NCBI RefSeq assembly: GCF_000482245.1
Contig: NZ_AWNH01000034.1
Span: 1-62,644 of the forward strand
Direction of reading: 5' to 3'
From: Leptolyngbya sp. Heron Island J
GTDB taxonomy: Bacteria > Cyanobacteriota > Cyanobacteriia > Phormidesmidales > Phormidesmidaceae
DNA length: 62,644 bases
Shown: piece after piece, positions 1-8,900 of the stretch
Layout: the number at the start of each line of letters is the position of its first letter
How positions within the stretch are numbered: the stretch's first letter is position 1
Position numbers and translations under genes: made by a program
The notes under the pieces: generated by a model
Seen by the model: only the letters and a program-made list of their open reading frames with translations
What the model was told of the DNA's origin: nothing
The model's database searches: none

Positions 1-531
1 CCCTCACCCCCTCACCCCACCCCCGGCTATAGCGAATCCATCGTAGAACTCCAAACCCAGCTAGACGATCTCACCCCCCAGGCCATCGGCTATCTCTACG
101 ACCGATTGTTTCAAGCTGGAGCCCTGGATGTATTTACCCAGGCCGTCGGTATGAAAAAAAATCGTCCGGGCAGCTTACTGACGGTTATTTGTACTGTCGC
201 CAGCGCTAACGCCTGCCAAACCATCCTATTTTCAGAAACAACAACCCTGGGTATCCGGATGACCCCGCAGCAGCGTCAGGCACTCTACCGTTCCTGGCAA
301 GCTGTCACTACTGACTATGGCCCGGTTCAAATTAAGGCTGGTTTAGCCACCCCCAACGGTCCTGTACTCAATCTGCAACCTGAGTATGAAACCTGCGCTC
401 AGCTAGCCCGTGAACATGGGGTTGGTTGGAAACATATTCAATGGGCCGCCATTGCCGCCGCTCAGCCTCTGTATCAGCCCGAAGCGACCAATCAATGGAC
501 CAACATTACCCCAGCTTGCTCCGACACCTGA
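1..531 (+). CDS. larC: LarC, nickel-pincer cofactor cyclometallase (5'-truncated)
   Basis: The frame is open from base 1, so this is the C-terminal part of a gene starting outside the window; the TTG at 106 is only an internal codon. The visible protein has the conserved LarC C-terminal block: a Q-L-D-D-(M/L)-x-P-(E/Q) element, then G-Y-L-Y-D-R-L-F-Q-A-G-A-L-D-V-F and MKKNRPGSLLTVIC. LarC (DUF111 family) inserts nickel into pyridinium-bisthiocarboxylate mononucleotide in a CTP-dependent reaction, giving the cofactor used by LarA-type racemases. The family is known; the assignment here is by motif recall. A Pro-rich stretch at the window start (PSPPHPTPG) looks like a linker between domains. 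No larA, larB or larE is visible. Confidence 0.85.
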   Translation, partial: PSPPHPTPGYSESIVELQTQLDDLTPQAIGYLYDRLFQAGALDVFTQAVGMKKNRPGSLLTVICTVASANACQTILFSETTTLGIRMTPQQRQALYRSWQAVTTDYGPVQIKAGLATPNGPVLNLQPEYETCAQLAREHGVGWKHIQWAAIAAAQPLYQPEATNQWTNITPACSDT

Positions 532-582
532 TATGGCCCTAGTTAAATAAGGATTGTTAAGCAACCAGTTCTAAGCAGATTA

Positions 583-1926
583 CTAGCCATTCACATCTTC
601 CGAGCGATGATGCACGGGAGCCCAGTGTAGCTCCCTCATCATCTGAGAAAAGATCCGATATTCCTCCAAAGAGGTAGTCTCCGGGTTACTGGCTCGATCC
701 TCATCCTGCTGCACCTGAACCAGGTTGTACTGTACGTCGCTGCCACAGATAGCTAGGGTGACACCGTATATTTCTAAAAAGTTGATAATCCACTGACACT
801 CTTCCCGAGGAAACTGCTCATAGTAGCGAATTAGATCGGCAATTCGAGCATCTAAATACGGATGGGACTTAGGGGAAATTAACAGCAGCTTAAGTAAAAC
901 AATGGCCAACGTCAGCGGTCGGCCATTAGTCAGAAGCAAACTAAACAAAGATGACGGTGTTTCCGCATTCTCCGTCATCAGATAATCAATCACTCGGTTA
1001 CTGGTGAGCAGTGCCAGAGAGGCATCTACCGGCTGATGCTCAAACTTGACATATAAGCCGTTTAATTTAGTCAGCAACCGCTTTTCCAGGGTTACCACAA
1101 AGTCTGTCCTGATGACCGAAAATAGCAAGTACTCAACCAGGCTATTTTTGTAGCTGCCGTAGGTGAGCCCTTGAGTCTGGTCATGAAAAATTCGAGCCAG
1201 ATTACGATGGCTAAACATGCCGCGCTTCGCAACTAGAGCTCTAATCACTCGCAGGGCACTATCTCCCAACATAGTTGGGTTAACTCGACGCTCCCTCTGG
1301 GCTTGGGAGTGCTGAAAATGAGCCGTGTACATAGCCAGGTCAAACTTAAACTTGTCCCTTAAACGTTGGGACAGAGCCCTGGCAGCTTCTCGCTGTTCCA
1401 GTGGATTATTCGTATCGATGTACTGCGGTGCGAGTAGATAGGCCGTATAGCGTCTTGACCAGTGAGGGTCTTCACCACTAAAGCGGTTTTCAACAAAGAG
1501 CTTCAGATCCTTAAAATCGTCGCTCTCAATAAAAAACTGCAACCATTGCCGCAACCGTTTAATGGTGGGCGATATTGAAATTCTACGAATAGCTGGGTCA
1601 GCAAACAGCTGAATTAGCCCGCGGATAGCAGTGTACTCACGGGCCACTTCCCAGTTATTGATGAGAATGTAACAGGATCGCTTGAGGGTATTGTGAAATT
1701 CCTTTTCGTCATTTGCAAATAAGATGGCGTAAAGGGCCGGCACAGTGTTTGTGCCTATAGTTTCATGGTGCTGCAAAAAAAGCCCCTTAAACTCCTCAAG
1801 CACATCTTCCGCTGGCCAGGTTTTAACAATGTCTAGCAAAAAATCATAAATTGTTTGCTGAGCCTGCTGTACGTCTTGATGTCGACGTCGAGGATTAAAC
1901 GAATCAGAAACTCTATCAACAACCAT
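583..1926 (-). CDS. Conserved hypothetical protein, 447 aa, mostly helical
   Basis: Long open frame with ATG start and normal codon use. The product appears soluble and alpha-helical, rich in charged and aromatic residues, with no signal peptide, membrane segment or catalytic motif that I recognise. A conserved-looking stretch near residues 230-265 (RNLARIFHDQTQGLTYGSY) follows a basic segment. It lies tail-to-tail with larC. Helical-repeat folds (HEAT-like) would fit the composition, but that is inference. I do not know its function. Confidence 0.6.
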   Translation of the reverse strand: MVVDRVSDSFNPRRRHQDVQQAQQTIYDFLLDIVKTWPAEDVLEEFKGLFLQHHETIGTNTVPALYAILFANDEKEFHNTLKRSCYILINNWEVAREYTAIRGLIQLFADPAIRRISISPTIKRLRQWLQFFIESDDFKDLKLFVENRFSGEDPHWSRRYTAYLLAPQYIDTNNPLEQREAARALSQRLRDKFKFDLAMYTAHFQHSQAQRERRVNPTMLGDSALRVIRALVAKRGMFSHRNLARIFHDQTQGLTYGSYKNSLVEYLLFSVIRTDFVVTLEKRLLTKLNGLYVKFEHQPVDASLALLTSNRVIDYLMTENAETPSSLFSLLLTNGRPLTLAIVLLKLLLISPKSHPYLDARIADLIRYYEQFPREECQWIINFLEIYGVTLAICGSDVQYNLVQVQQDEDRASNPETTSLEEYRIFSQMMRELHWAPVHHRSEDVNG

Positions 1927-2295
1927 GCAAGTTACTGGTATACAGGACCACTCGTGCTATCAGCATTCACGGCTAACAAGATCAAGATAGGTATTAGATA
2001 TTGTACGAAGTAGAAAAATGTGCATGGGCGCTGACCGTGTAATAAGAATACACCCTACTCGGAACGTATATTTACCCTGTACTTACCCTGACCTCACCTC
2101 CGTAGTATTACTGACCCCTGAATTACCAACGTATTCCTCACAAGGGCTGGACACTATATGCAGTCCGGCCATAAGTGATTAGATACTATCATGGGGATCA
2201 GCTGTCGCGCTTAGCTACATAACAGGCGGTACAAACTTACAGACAAATTATATCGACTCAGTCTTTTGGTGATCCCTAAAGAAAGACTTAAAAAA
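1927..2295. other. Intergenic region, no gene seen
   Basis: About 370 bp between the start of the minus-strand 447-aa gene and the 3' end of tRNA-Leu. It should hold the promoter of the 447-aa gene. A 7-bp inverted repeat (AGTCTTT at 2260-2266, AAAGACT at 2282-2288) lies just beyond the tRNA 3' end, but no T-run follows it in the tRNA direction. No open frame with coding character was seen. Confidence 0.5.
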
Positions 2296-2671
2296 TGGGG
2301 GCGGAGGGACTTGAACCCTCACGACCGTTTAAGGTCAGCGGATTTTCATCCTCCCACAGCTTTCACTGTTGCCACGCTGAGCGGGCTTTGAGGATTGGAC
2401 CCTCCCTTTACCCTCGACTTGACGTTAGGGTAGCTCCCGTCGGGCCTCTGCACCTTCCCTTCAAAAGGATGAAATCGAAAAGATAAAGGATGAACTTTAC
2501 CCTCTATTTTTCGCCTTTTGAAGGGCTTGGCTCAGGATTGCCATATCTCAGAAGGTCAAGTAACCAACCAAGACTTAGGTTTCCCTGAGTTTGAGAGCTT
2601 CCACTTAGCAGATTTCTCCACTAAGGCTCAGTTTTCTAAGTCCGCAGCGTCTACCATTCCGCCACGCCCCC
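2296..2671 (-). tRNA. trnL-UAA: tRNA-Leu(UAA) interrupted by a group I intron
   Basis: On the minus strand the 5' exon (2671-2638) begins GGGGGCG, followed by the D-arm and an anticodon arm starting GCGGA-CTT. The 3' exon (2346-2296) starts AAAATCCGC and carries a class II variable arm, the T-arm with GGTTCAAGTCC and acceptor strand CGCCCCC plus discriminator A. Joining the exons gives the seven-base loop CTTAAAA with anticodon UAA; acceptor strands GGGGGCG/CGCCCCC pair fully. CCA is not encoded. The 291-nt insert sits after the first U of the anticodon, the position of the ancient cyanobacterial and plastid tRNA-Leu intron. Confidence 0.96.
2347..2637 (-). other. Group I intron in tRNA-Leu(UAA)
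   Basis: 291 nt. The 5' exon ends in U (CTT) and the intron's last base is G, the hallmarks of group I splicing (U at the 5' site, omega-G at the end). The intron starts AGAAAACTGAGCC. Cyanobacterial introns at this site belong to subgroup IC3 and self-splice; the length is normal and it has no room for a homing endonuclease. Core pairings P3/P7 were not folded here. Confidence 0.92.
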
Positions 2672-2819
2672 TTAGTTGAGTAGTTAACCCTGGTAAGCAG
2701 AAGGAATGCTCCTGTCTTGACCAGTGAAAACTCCTGTTTAATTCCAACACCAAGTGGTATTCTGTGCAACCCCCTGAACGCTATGATGACTAACGACGTG
2801 GTTAAAAACCTTAGGGGCT

Positions 2820-3050
2820 ATGGATAACCTCGATATCTCACTTTTGATTACATTGGCAGTGTATGCCGGTTTAGCAGGTCTCTATCTGGTCGTTGTACCG
2901 GGCATTTTGCTGTTTTATCTAAAGCAGCGTTGGAATGTAGCGTCATCTATTGAGCGTTTGCTGATTTACTCACTGGTGTTTATTTTTTTCCCAGGCATGT
3001 TGCTGCTATCGCCCTTTCTCAACTTTAGACCTCAGCGTCGCGAGATTTAG
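2820..3050 (+). CDS. ndhL: NAD(P)H-quinone oxidoreductase subunit L
   Basis: 76-aa protein with two membrane-spanning helices (about residues 8-32 and 45-66) and the family pattern V-P-G-I-L-L-F-Y-L-x-x-R-W. NdhL is a small oxygenic-photosynthesis-specific subunit of thylakoid NDH-1, which carries cyclic electron flow, respiration and CO2 uptake, and it helps dock the peripheral arm and ferredoxin. It is followed after 2 bp by the DUF3007 gene and then trpA, an order I know from many cyanobacteria. Confidence 0.92.
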   Translation: MDNLDISLLITLAVYAGLAGLYLVVVPGILLFYLKQRWNVASSIERLLIYSLVFIFFPGMLLLSPFLNFRPQRREI

Positions 3051-3052
3051 TC

Positions 3053-3367
3053 ATGCGCCGAATTGATGTAATTGGCGTTGGCTTAGGTATTTTTGTAGCG
3101 GGTGGAGGTCTTTATCTGGGCCTCTCACTCGCAGGACTAGATGGGATTTCAGCCGGTATATGGAGCCAGGTAATTTTTACTGGTGGGCTATTGGGCTGGG
3201 TGTTTACCTATCTGACCCGAGTGTTTTCTCAGAAAATGACCTACAATCAGCAGCTTAAAGATTATGAGGATGCGGTTCTGCAAAAGCGTTTAGATGAGAT
3301 GTCGGATGAAGAATTAGCTCAGCTGCAAGCAGAACTGGAAGCAGAGAAAAAGTCCCAGTCATCCTAG
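3053..3367 (+). CDS. DUF3007 family membrane protein
   Basis: 104 aa with two predicted transmembrane helices (about 5-27 and 36-57), then a charged helical tail containing [20 protein letters not shown] and an acidic, Glu-rich end. This matches the cyanobacterial and plastid DUF3007 family, whose members commonly sit beside ndhL. Only 2 bp separate it from ndhL, so the two are almost certainly cotranscribed. A role in NDH-1 assembly or thylakoids is inferred from context; its biochemical function is unknown to me. Confidence 0.8.
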   Translation: MRRIDVIGVGLGIFVAGGGLYLGLSLAGLDGISAGIWSQVIFTGGLLGWVFTYLTRVFSQKMTYNQQLKDYEDAVLQKRLDEMSDEELAQLQAELEAEKKSQSS

Positions 3368-3426
3368 CTGTTTTATGGCACTATCTATCACCGCAGGCCA
3401 AACTTAGACACTCGGGTACACAAATT

Positions 3427-4230
3427 ATGGGTAAATCAGTTTCAGCTCAATTTCAGACATTGCGCGACCAGAATGGCTGTGCTCTTATTCCATTTATCAC
3501 AGCGGGCGATCCTGATTTAGCGACTACTGCGGAGGCCCTCCGCGCATTGGACCGAGCCGGTGCCAATTTGATTGAGCTGGGTGTGCCTTACTCTGACCCA
3601 TTAGCAGACGGTCCGGTGATTCAGGCGGCGGCCACCCGCGCATTACAGCGTGGTGTAACGCTAGATGCGGTCTTGGAATTAGTGGCTGACGTATCACCAG
3701 AGCTATCAGCACCCATTGTCCTATTTACTTACTACAACCCGATTCTCAACCGGGGTATTAAACAGTTTTTGCAAGATATTTATCAGGCGGGCGCACGCGG
3801 TCTTGTAGTGCCCGACTTACCGCTAGAAGAAATGGATGTGCTGCTCAAGCCAGCTCAAGATATTGGCATTGAGGTCACGCTGCTGGTAGCTCCAACGACC
3901 CCTACGGAACGAATTGTTGCGATCGCAAAGCAGTGTCAAGGCTTTATCTATCTAGTCAGTGTCACGGGTGTTACCGGCATACGCCGTCAGATTGAGAGTC
4001 GTGTCCAAGATTTACTACAAGAGTTACGTGCTGTTACCGATAAACCTATTGGCGTAGGATTTGGTGTATCCTCTCCTGAACAAGCGGCTCAACTGAGAGC
4101 CTGGGGAGCCGATGGTGTCATCGTTGGCAGTGCCTTTGTTAAGCGACTAGCCCCACAGGGTCAAGATCACCCAGCAGGTATTGCTGACCTTGAAAGCTTT
4201 TGCCAACAACTCAAAGCGGCACTTCACTAG
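3427..4230 (+). CDS. trpA: Tryptophan synthase alpha chain
   Basis: 267-aa TIM-barrel enzyme of the usual length. It cleaves indole-3-glycerol phosphate to indole and glyceraldehyde-3-phosphate within the TrpA2B2 complex, the second-last step of tryptophan synthesis. The catalytic acids are present in [16 protein letters not shown] (Glu50, Asp61, equivalent to Salmonella Glu49 and Asp60), as is the phosphate-binding loop GFGVSSPEQ and [10 protein letters not shown]. It lies 59 bp downstream of the DUF3007 gene; trpB is not nearby, as is common in cyanobacteria where trp genes are scattered. Confidence 0.97.
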   Translation: MGKSVSAQFQTLRDQNGCALIPFITAGDPDLATTAEALRALDRAGANLIELGVPYSDPLADGPVIQAAATRALQRGVTLDAVLELVADVSPELSAPIVLFTYYNPILNRGIKQFLQDIYQAGARGLVVPDLPLEEMDVLLKPAQDIGIEVTLLVAPTTPTERIVAIAKQCQGFIYLVSVTGVTGIRRQIESRVQDLLQELRAVTDKPIGVGFGVSSPEQAAQLRAWGADGVIVGSAFVKRLAPQGQDHPAGIADLESFCQQLKAALH

Positions 4231-4254
4231 ATTATCCCTGGGCTAATCACATCG

Positions 4255-4302
4255 CTCGTTATTCCTTGACTTTTTCAACTCGTTATTCCTTGGCTTTTTT
4301 AA
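4255..4302 (+). repeat. Tandem pair of 24-bp direct repeats
   Basis: Two adjacent 24-bp units (4255-4278 and 4279-4302) starting CTCGTTATTCCTTG and ending in a T-run match at 22 of 24 positions. They lie 25 bp after the trpA stop codon. The T-runs could aid termination, but no strong hairpin precedes them. Confidence 0.8.
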
Positions 4303-4713
4303 GTTGTTAAGCATTTAGCCTACACATACAACAAAATAGTCACCCGCTATTGAAGAGTACTGAATCTTCTTAGAGTTTTTTTGATGCTAATCGCAGAGCA
4401 ACCAAACCATAAAATCGCCGATGTTAAAGTCGACTGAAAAATGTTGCGCGATGTAACCTTCAACAATTCTTCACGTTAATTCAAGTGATCTTCAATGAAG
4501 GGGAATATCTCTCTTAAATCAGGACATTGGAACGGCGATCCCCATGGATTTACTAGGTAAAACAGTGAAAATTTAGAGATTTTTTTCTATTCTTCATCAA
4601 ACTTTCCTGATTTGGGACGTTTCAGTATAAGCTCCTAGATTTCGACCAGCACTGTAAGGTATTGCACTCACCCAAACAGGAGTGTAATAATCCTTGACCA
4701 GAGATAGGAGTAA

Positions 4714-4727
4714 CCGTATATATACGG
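4714..4727. promoter_or_regulatory. Perfect 14-bp palindrome, candidate operator
   Basis: CCGTATATATACGG reads the same on both strands. It is about 160 bp upstream of the first ORF of the surface cluster. Symmetry and position fit a dimeric regulator site; the factor is unknown. Confidence 0.35.
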
Positions 4728-4826
4728 CAAACTTCCTTGATTTATGGGGTGTTTACGTTCACAGTAAGTGATGTTTCCTGGCTCTCTGAGTGCCTAATTG
4801 GTTCGAGGGTCCACTGATAAATTTTG

Positions 4827-4855
4827 ATACAGTCACGCTGTGTTTGTGACTGTAT
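4827..4855. promoter_or_regulatory. 10-bp perfect inverted repeat with 9-nt loop
   Basis: ATACAGTCAC (4827-4836) and GTGACTGTAT (4846-4855) are exact reverse complements around a 9-nt spacer. The repeat ends 20 bp before the small ORF at 4876. It could be an operator or a leader-RNA hairpin near the ribosome binding region. There is no T-run after it, so it is unlikely to be a simple terminator. Confidence 0.4.
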
Positions 4856-4875
4856 GTGCTGGTCATTAAGACATT

Positions 4876-4956
4876 ATGAGTCGTTGCTTCAAGTTGCTTG
4901 TATCAAAGGCGATGATAGCTGTTTGCCTTGTTGTTGGTGCCTGTGAGGGGTCATGA
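4876..4956 (+). CDS. Tiny lipoprotein-like ORF, 26 aa, coupled to next gene
   Basis: ATG at 4876 opens a 26-codon frame ending in TGA at 4954-4956, overlapping the ATG (4953) of the next gene as ATGA. The peptide has a Lys-containing N-terminus, a hydrophobic core and a lipobox-like end (AVCLVVGACEGS), i.e. a lipoprotein signal followed by only three residues. No strong Shine-Dalgarno sequence is seen. It may be a real lipopeptide, a coupling leader, or an alternative in-frame-shifted start of the downstream protein. Whether it is translated is unknown. Confidence 0.4.
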   Translation: MSRCFKLLVSKAMIAVCLVVGACEGS

Positions 4957-5927
4957 GAGTTTTGAAAAACCGTCTTAGAGGTGTCACACGACACCTGCTC
5001 AAAGCTGTAAGTTTTTTTTTAGTGGGTGTTTTGTTGAGCACTCTACTGGTTTATGCCCATACCCCTGTGATGCCTGTGATTGCACAGGTCCAAATCACTA
5101 ACACTCCGTCTGGGGCCTTTGACGATCCAACAAGTCCTGATCGGCCCAGAATAGTAGCACCGGGCAACACGACGACTATTGGAGTCCCACCTGTGGGGAA
5201 TCAGCTACTTAGACTGACAAAAACAGCCGACAAATCGGCAGCTGAACCCGGTGATGTGGTTATTTATCGCCTCTTGGTTGACAACCTGAGTCAGGTCGCA
5301 GCAACACCTCTCACGGTTACAGACAATCTACCGCGTGGCTTGGAATATATTGAAAACTCAGTTAATACAGCCCCCGTACCACCAACGCTGACAGAGTTTG
5401 TAGTTTCAGAACGCCAGCTTACTTTTCGGTTTGACTCTTTGGCGGCTGGTGCAACAGTTGAAATTTTGTACGCAGTCACCCTAACGCCTGATTCTGTAAG
5501 GGGTTCTGGTGTCAACGTAGCCAGTGCATCAGCCCCTGGTTTTCCCACAGCGCAGTCCGAGTTCCGGTTAACAATTCGCCCGGGTATTTTGTCTGACTGC
5601 GGCACTATCGTTGGTCGAGTGTTTGTAGACAAGAATTTTGATGGTGAACAACAGCGTGGCGAGCCCGGTGTACCGAATGCTGTCGTTTACATGGATGACG
5701 GTAATCGGATTATTGCCGACCCAGATGGTCTTTTCTCCATGGCCAATGTGGTATCGGGCAATCGAGTTGGTGTACTTGATCTGAGCAGTCTACCGGGTTA
5801 CACCTTGGCCCCCAATCTCTATCGTCTAGAAAACAACAGTCAGTCTAGATTGGTTCGCCTAGAGCCAGGCGGTCTGGCACGGATGAACTTTGCAGTAACA
5901 CCGACCTACGGGGAGGGCCAGAACTAA
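4953..5927 (+). CDS. Secreted DUF11 plus SdrD B-like surface protein
   Basis: 324 aa. A basic N-terminus and hydrophobic segment (about residues 15-45, VSFFLVGVLLSTLLVYA) form a signal peptide or anchor. Residues about 85-200 form a DUF11 domain (LTKTADKSAAEPGDVVIYRL ... VTDNLPRGLEY). Residues about 215-290 form an SdrD B-like/Cna-B-type Ig domain with the probable calcium loop DKNFDGEQQRGEPG. The protein is presumably exported to the cell surface. Its stop overlaps the next ATG (TAATG), indicating translational coupling within a four-gene cluster. DUF11 and SdrD-B domains are structural modules of surface proteins; the specific role is unknown. Confidence 0.7.
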   Translation: MRVLKNRLRGVTRHLLKAVSFFLVGVLLSTLLVYAHTPVMPVIAQVQITNTPSGAFDDPTSPDRPRIVAPGNTTTIGVPPVGNQLLRLTKTADKSAAEPGDVVIYRLLVDNLSQVAATPLTVTDNLPRGLEYIENSVNTAPVPPTLTEFVVSERQLTFRFDSLAAGATVEILYAVTLTPDSVRGSGVNVASASAPGFPTAQSEFRLTIRPGILSDCGTIVGRVFVDKNFDGEQQRGEPGVPNAVVYMDDGNRIIADPDGLFSMANVVSGNRVGVLDLSSLPGYTLAPNLYRLENNSQSRLVRLEPGGLARMNFAVTPTYGEGQN

Positions 5928-8900
5928 TGATGATGCGTTTGTTATCTAACTCAATTTGTTTAGGACTGCTCACGACCTTGACGGGTGTGGTAGCACTACT
6001 GCAACCGGCTCGGGCAGCTCAGCAACAAATCGCTGCAACAACAGCTGATACGAATGTGCTGTTGACACCAGCTAGTGATAGTCCAGAGCAGTTTGCTCAG
6101 GCTAGCGATGATTTACCCAGTGATTTACTAGACTCAGAGACCCTTCCTGCTGAAGAAGATCCAGGTGAAGCTGAAGGATTTATCGATGGCACTATTATTC
6201 GTCAGGTACCTAGTGGGCTACCACCGCTGATTCAGGATGAGCTGGGAGATGACCTGACTCTGGAGATTTTTCCAGCGGGTGAATCGTTTATTCCTGCCGA
6301 TGGTCGGTCTACCCTAACAATCCAGGGAAGTGTGCTCGATGAAGCTGGACGACCTGTGCGGGAGGATGTGGTAGTCACCCTCACAGCTTCAGGCGGAACC
6401 TTTATCGGGGCTGACTACGATATCGATCGCAGTGGTTTCCAGGTATTGGCACGCCAGGGAGAATTTACTGTTGAACTGCGTTCATCCCTGGATGCTCAAA
6501 CTGTGGCCATTCGGGCTAGTGCCTCAGCTCGTGAGGCCTTAGGGTTGTTGGATGATGAGGAAACTGCGCAACAGCCCGCCGCTGACCTGGATGGCTACAC
6601 GCAAGTGATTTTCACCACTCCCTATCGACCATCCCTGGTGGCTGGTGTAGTGGATTTTCGCTTTGGTCCTGGAGCAACGGATTTTTGGGGCCGCTATGCT
6701 GACTTTTTAGAACCCGGTGAGCTGGGAGAGTATGAAGCTGACTTGGACGCCGGGATTTTTGCTACTGGCACCATTGGGAGTTGGTTATTAACAGCGGCGT
6801 TTAATAGCGATCGCGCTTTAAATGAACGCTGTAACGACAACCGGCTATATCGAGATGTGCAGAACTGCGAACAAACTTATCCAACCTACGGAGACAGTTC
6901 TACCACCGACTTTTTGACGCCGTCCATTGACAGTTTCTACGTACGGTTTGAACGAGATTCTCAGATCGTAGGCTACGAACCCGACTTCTTTATGTGGGGA
7001 GACTACGATACGGCAGAATTCTCTCGGTTCTCCCAGGAATTTTCCGCATTAAATCGTCAACTCCACGGCTTTAAAGGAAATTACACCTTTGGCAATGGGC
7101 TCCAGCTCACGGCCCTGTACGCCAACAATCTGCGGGCACTGCAGCGCGATACGATTGTGCCCGATGGCACCAGCGGTTATTACTTCCTATCCCGGCGACT
7201 GATCCTGGCTGGCAGTGAGGATCTCTTTTTTGAAATTGAAGAACTCAATCGACCGGGGACGGTGATCGAACGGGTGCGATTAGTACGCGGAGTTGACTAC
7301 TCCATTGACTATGATCGCGGGGCAATTCTGTTTAACAGTCCTGTTTCCGCCGTTGATGCCAATCCATTTGGGCCAGCTCTAGTCCGCCGGATTGTGGCAA
7401 CTTACCAGGTGGACGGCGATGAAGATGATGGAGATTTGTTCGGTGGACGGCTCCAGTATAACTTTGACACCAGCCTGGAATCACCTAGCTGGATTGGAGC
7501 ATCAGCTGTTTTTGAAGACCAGGGAGCCCAGGACTTTAGCTTAATTGGTGTGGATGCCCTGGTGCAGTTAGGTGATTCTGGACAGTTAGTAGCTGAGATT
7601 GCGCGGTCTTCTCTGGATAACCCCACCGTCGATGAAGATGGCACGGCAATTAGGGTAGAGGCCACTGGCAGTATTACCCCTGACTTAGCTGGCACCGCCT
7701 ACTTTAGAGATGCCGATAGCGGTTTTCGCAATACGGCCACCACTAGCTTTAGGGCCGGGCAAACCCGCTGGGGGGGGCAGCTAGGCTACAATCTCAGCCG
7801 TAATACACAGCTGCAGGTGCAGTTTGACCGCGAAGAAAATAGGGGGAATGAAGATCTGATTCCCACGGCCACGGAACAGCTGCTCAATCCAGGTCTAGTA
7901 CGGACTGATGGCGCGACCGTCAACAACTCAATTACAACGCTACGGGCTGGCGTTCAACAGCAGTTTGGTGCCATTACGGGGAATTTAGACTGGGTTTATC
8001 GCGATCGCAACGATCGAGTCACCGGCACTGATGTCGAATCCAATCAAATATCAGCAGGATTAACCTGGCCGCTGGCTAAAAAATGGACGTTCCGGGCTCA
8101 GTCCGATATCACCCTGGGGGATGAAGATGATGCCTACCCAGGGCAGAGTGTTATAGGGCTTGACTGGGACGTACTACCAGAAGTGACCTTGAGATTTGCT
8201 CAACGGTTCTTCCACGACGATGATGTCACCCCCGATGCCCTTACCACCGTTGATGCGCTGGTTAACTACGACCTCACCGACAACACTCATTTAACCGGTC
8301 GCTATTCCATTTTGGGAGCCAACAATGGCATGAGTGGTCAGGGAGCTTTAGGGCTTAACCATCGCCTTAATCTGGGTCCTGGTCTGCATGCAGACTTTGG
8401 CTTTCAACGAATCTTTGGCGATAGCCTATCCTCCATTACGGGCGGCAACCGCGTGATTCAGCCCTATGCTGTAGGACAGTCGGCGGCGTCCTTAGGTCTG
8501 GTTAGCGGCACTACTTACACCATAGGTCTGGAGTATACAGACAACCCTGATTTCCAGGCCAGTGCTCGATTTGAGCACCGCGATTCTGAAGATGGCAACA
8601 ATACCGTGGTCACCGCGTCCGCTGCCGGTAAACTCTCATCGGCCCTGACTACCCTGGCTCGGATTGAACATGCTAACTTTGCCAACCAGACCATTACTGA
8701 CCGTCTCAACAGCTCCACCAGCGCCCGTCTAGGATTGGCCTACCGGAATCCCCACAGCGACAAGTTCAATGGTTTGTTGAGCTACGAATACGCGATTAAC
8801 CCTTCTAGCACCCCCAACTCTCTGCTGGTAGGCGCAGGATCAGATTCGATTCAGGAGCATACCCTGGCCATGGAAGGTATTTATGCCCCCAGCTGGCGTT

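Larger units (their letters stand above)
4303..4875. promoter_or_regulatory. Intergenic upstream region of the surface-protein cluster
   Basis: Roughly 570 bp with no convincing gene. Two symmetrical sites stand out: CCGTATATATACGG at 4714-4727 and an inverted repeat at 4827-4855. As the only large non-coding block before the four-gene surface cluster, it presumably carries that cluster's promoter. Specific -10 and -35 boxes could not be assigned with confidence. Confidence 0.4.

Noticed and set aside
2295-2486. 63-codon plus-strand open frame
   Set aside because: It is antisense to the tRNA-Leu 3' exon and intron; the RNA gene explains the sequence.
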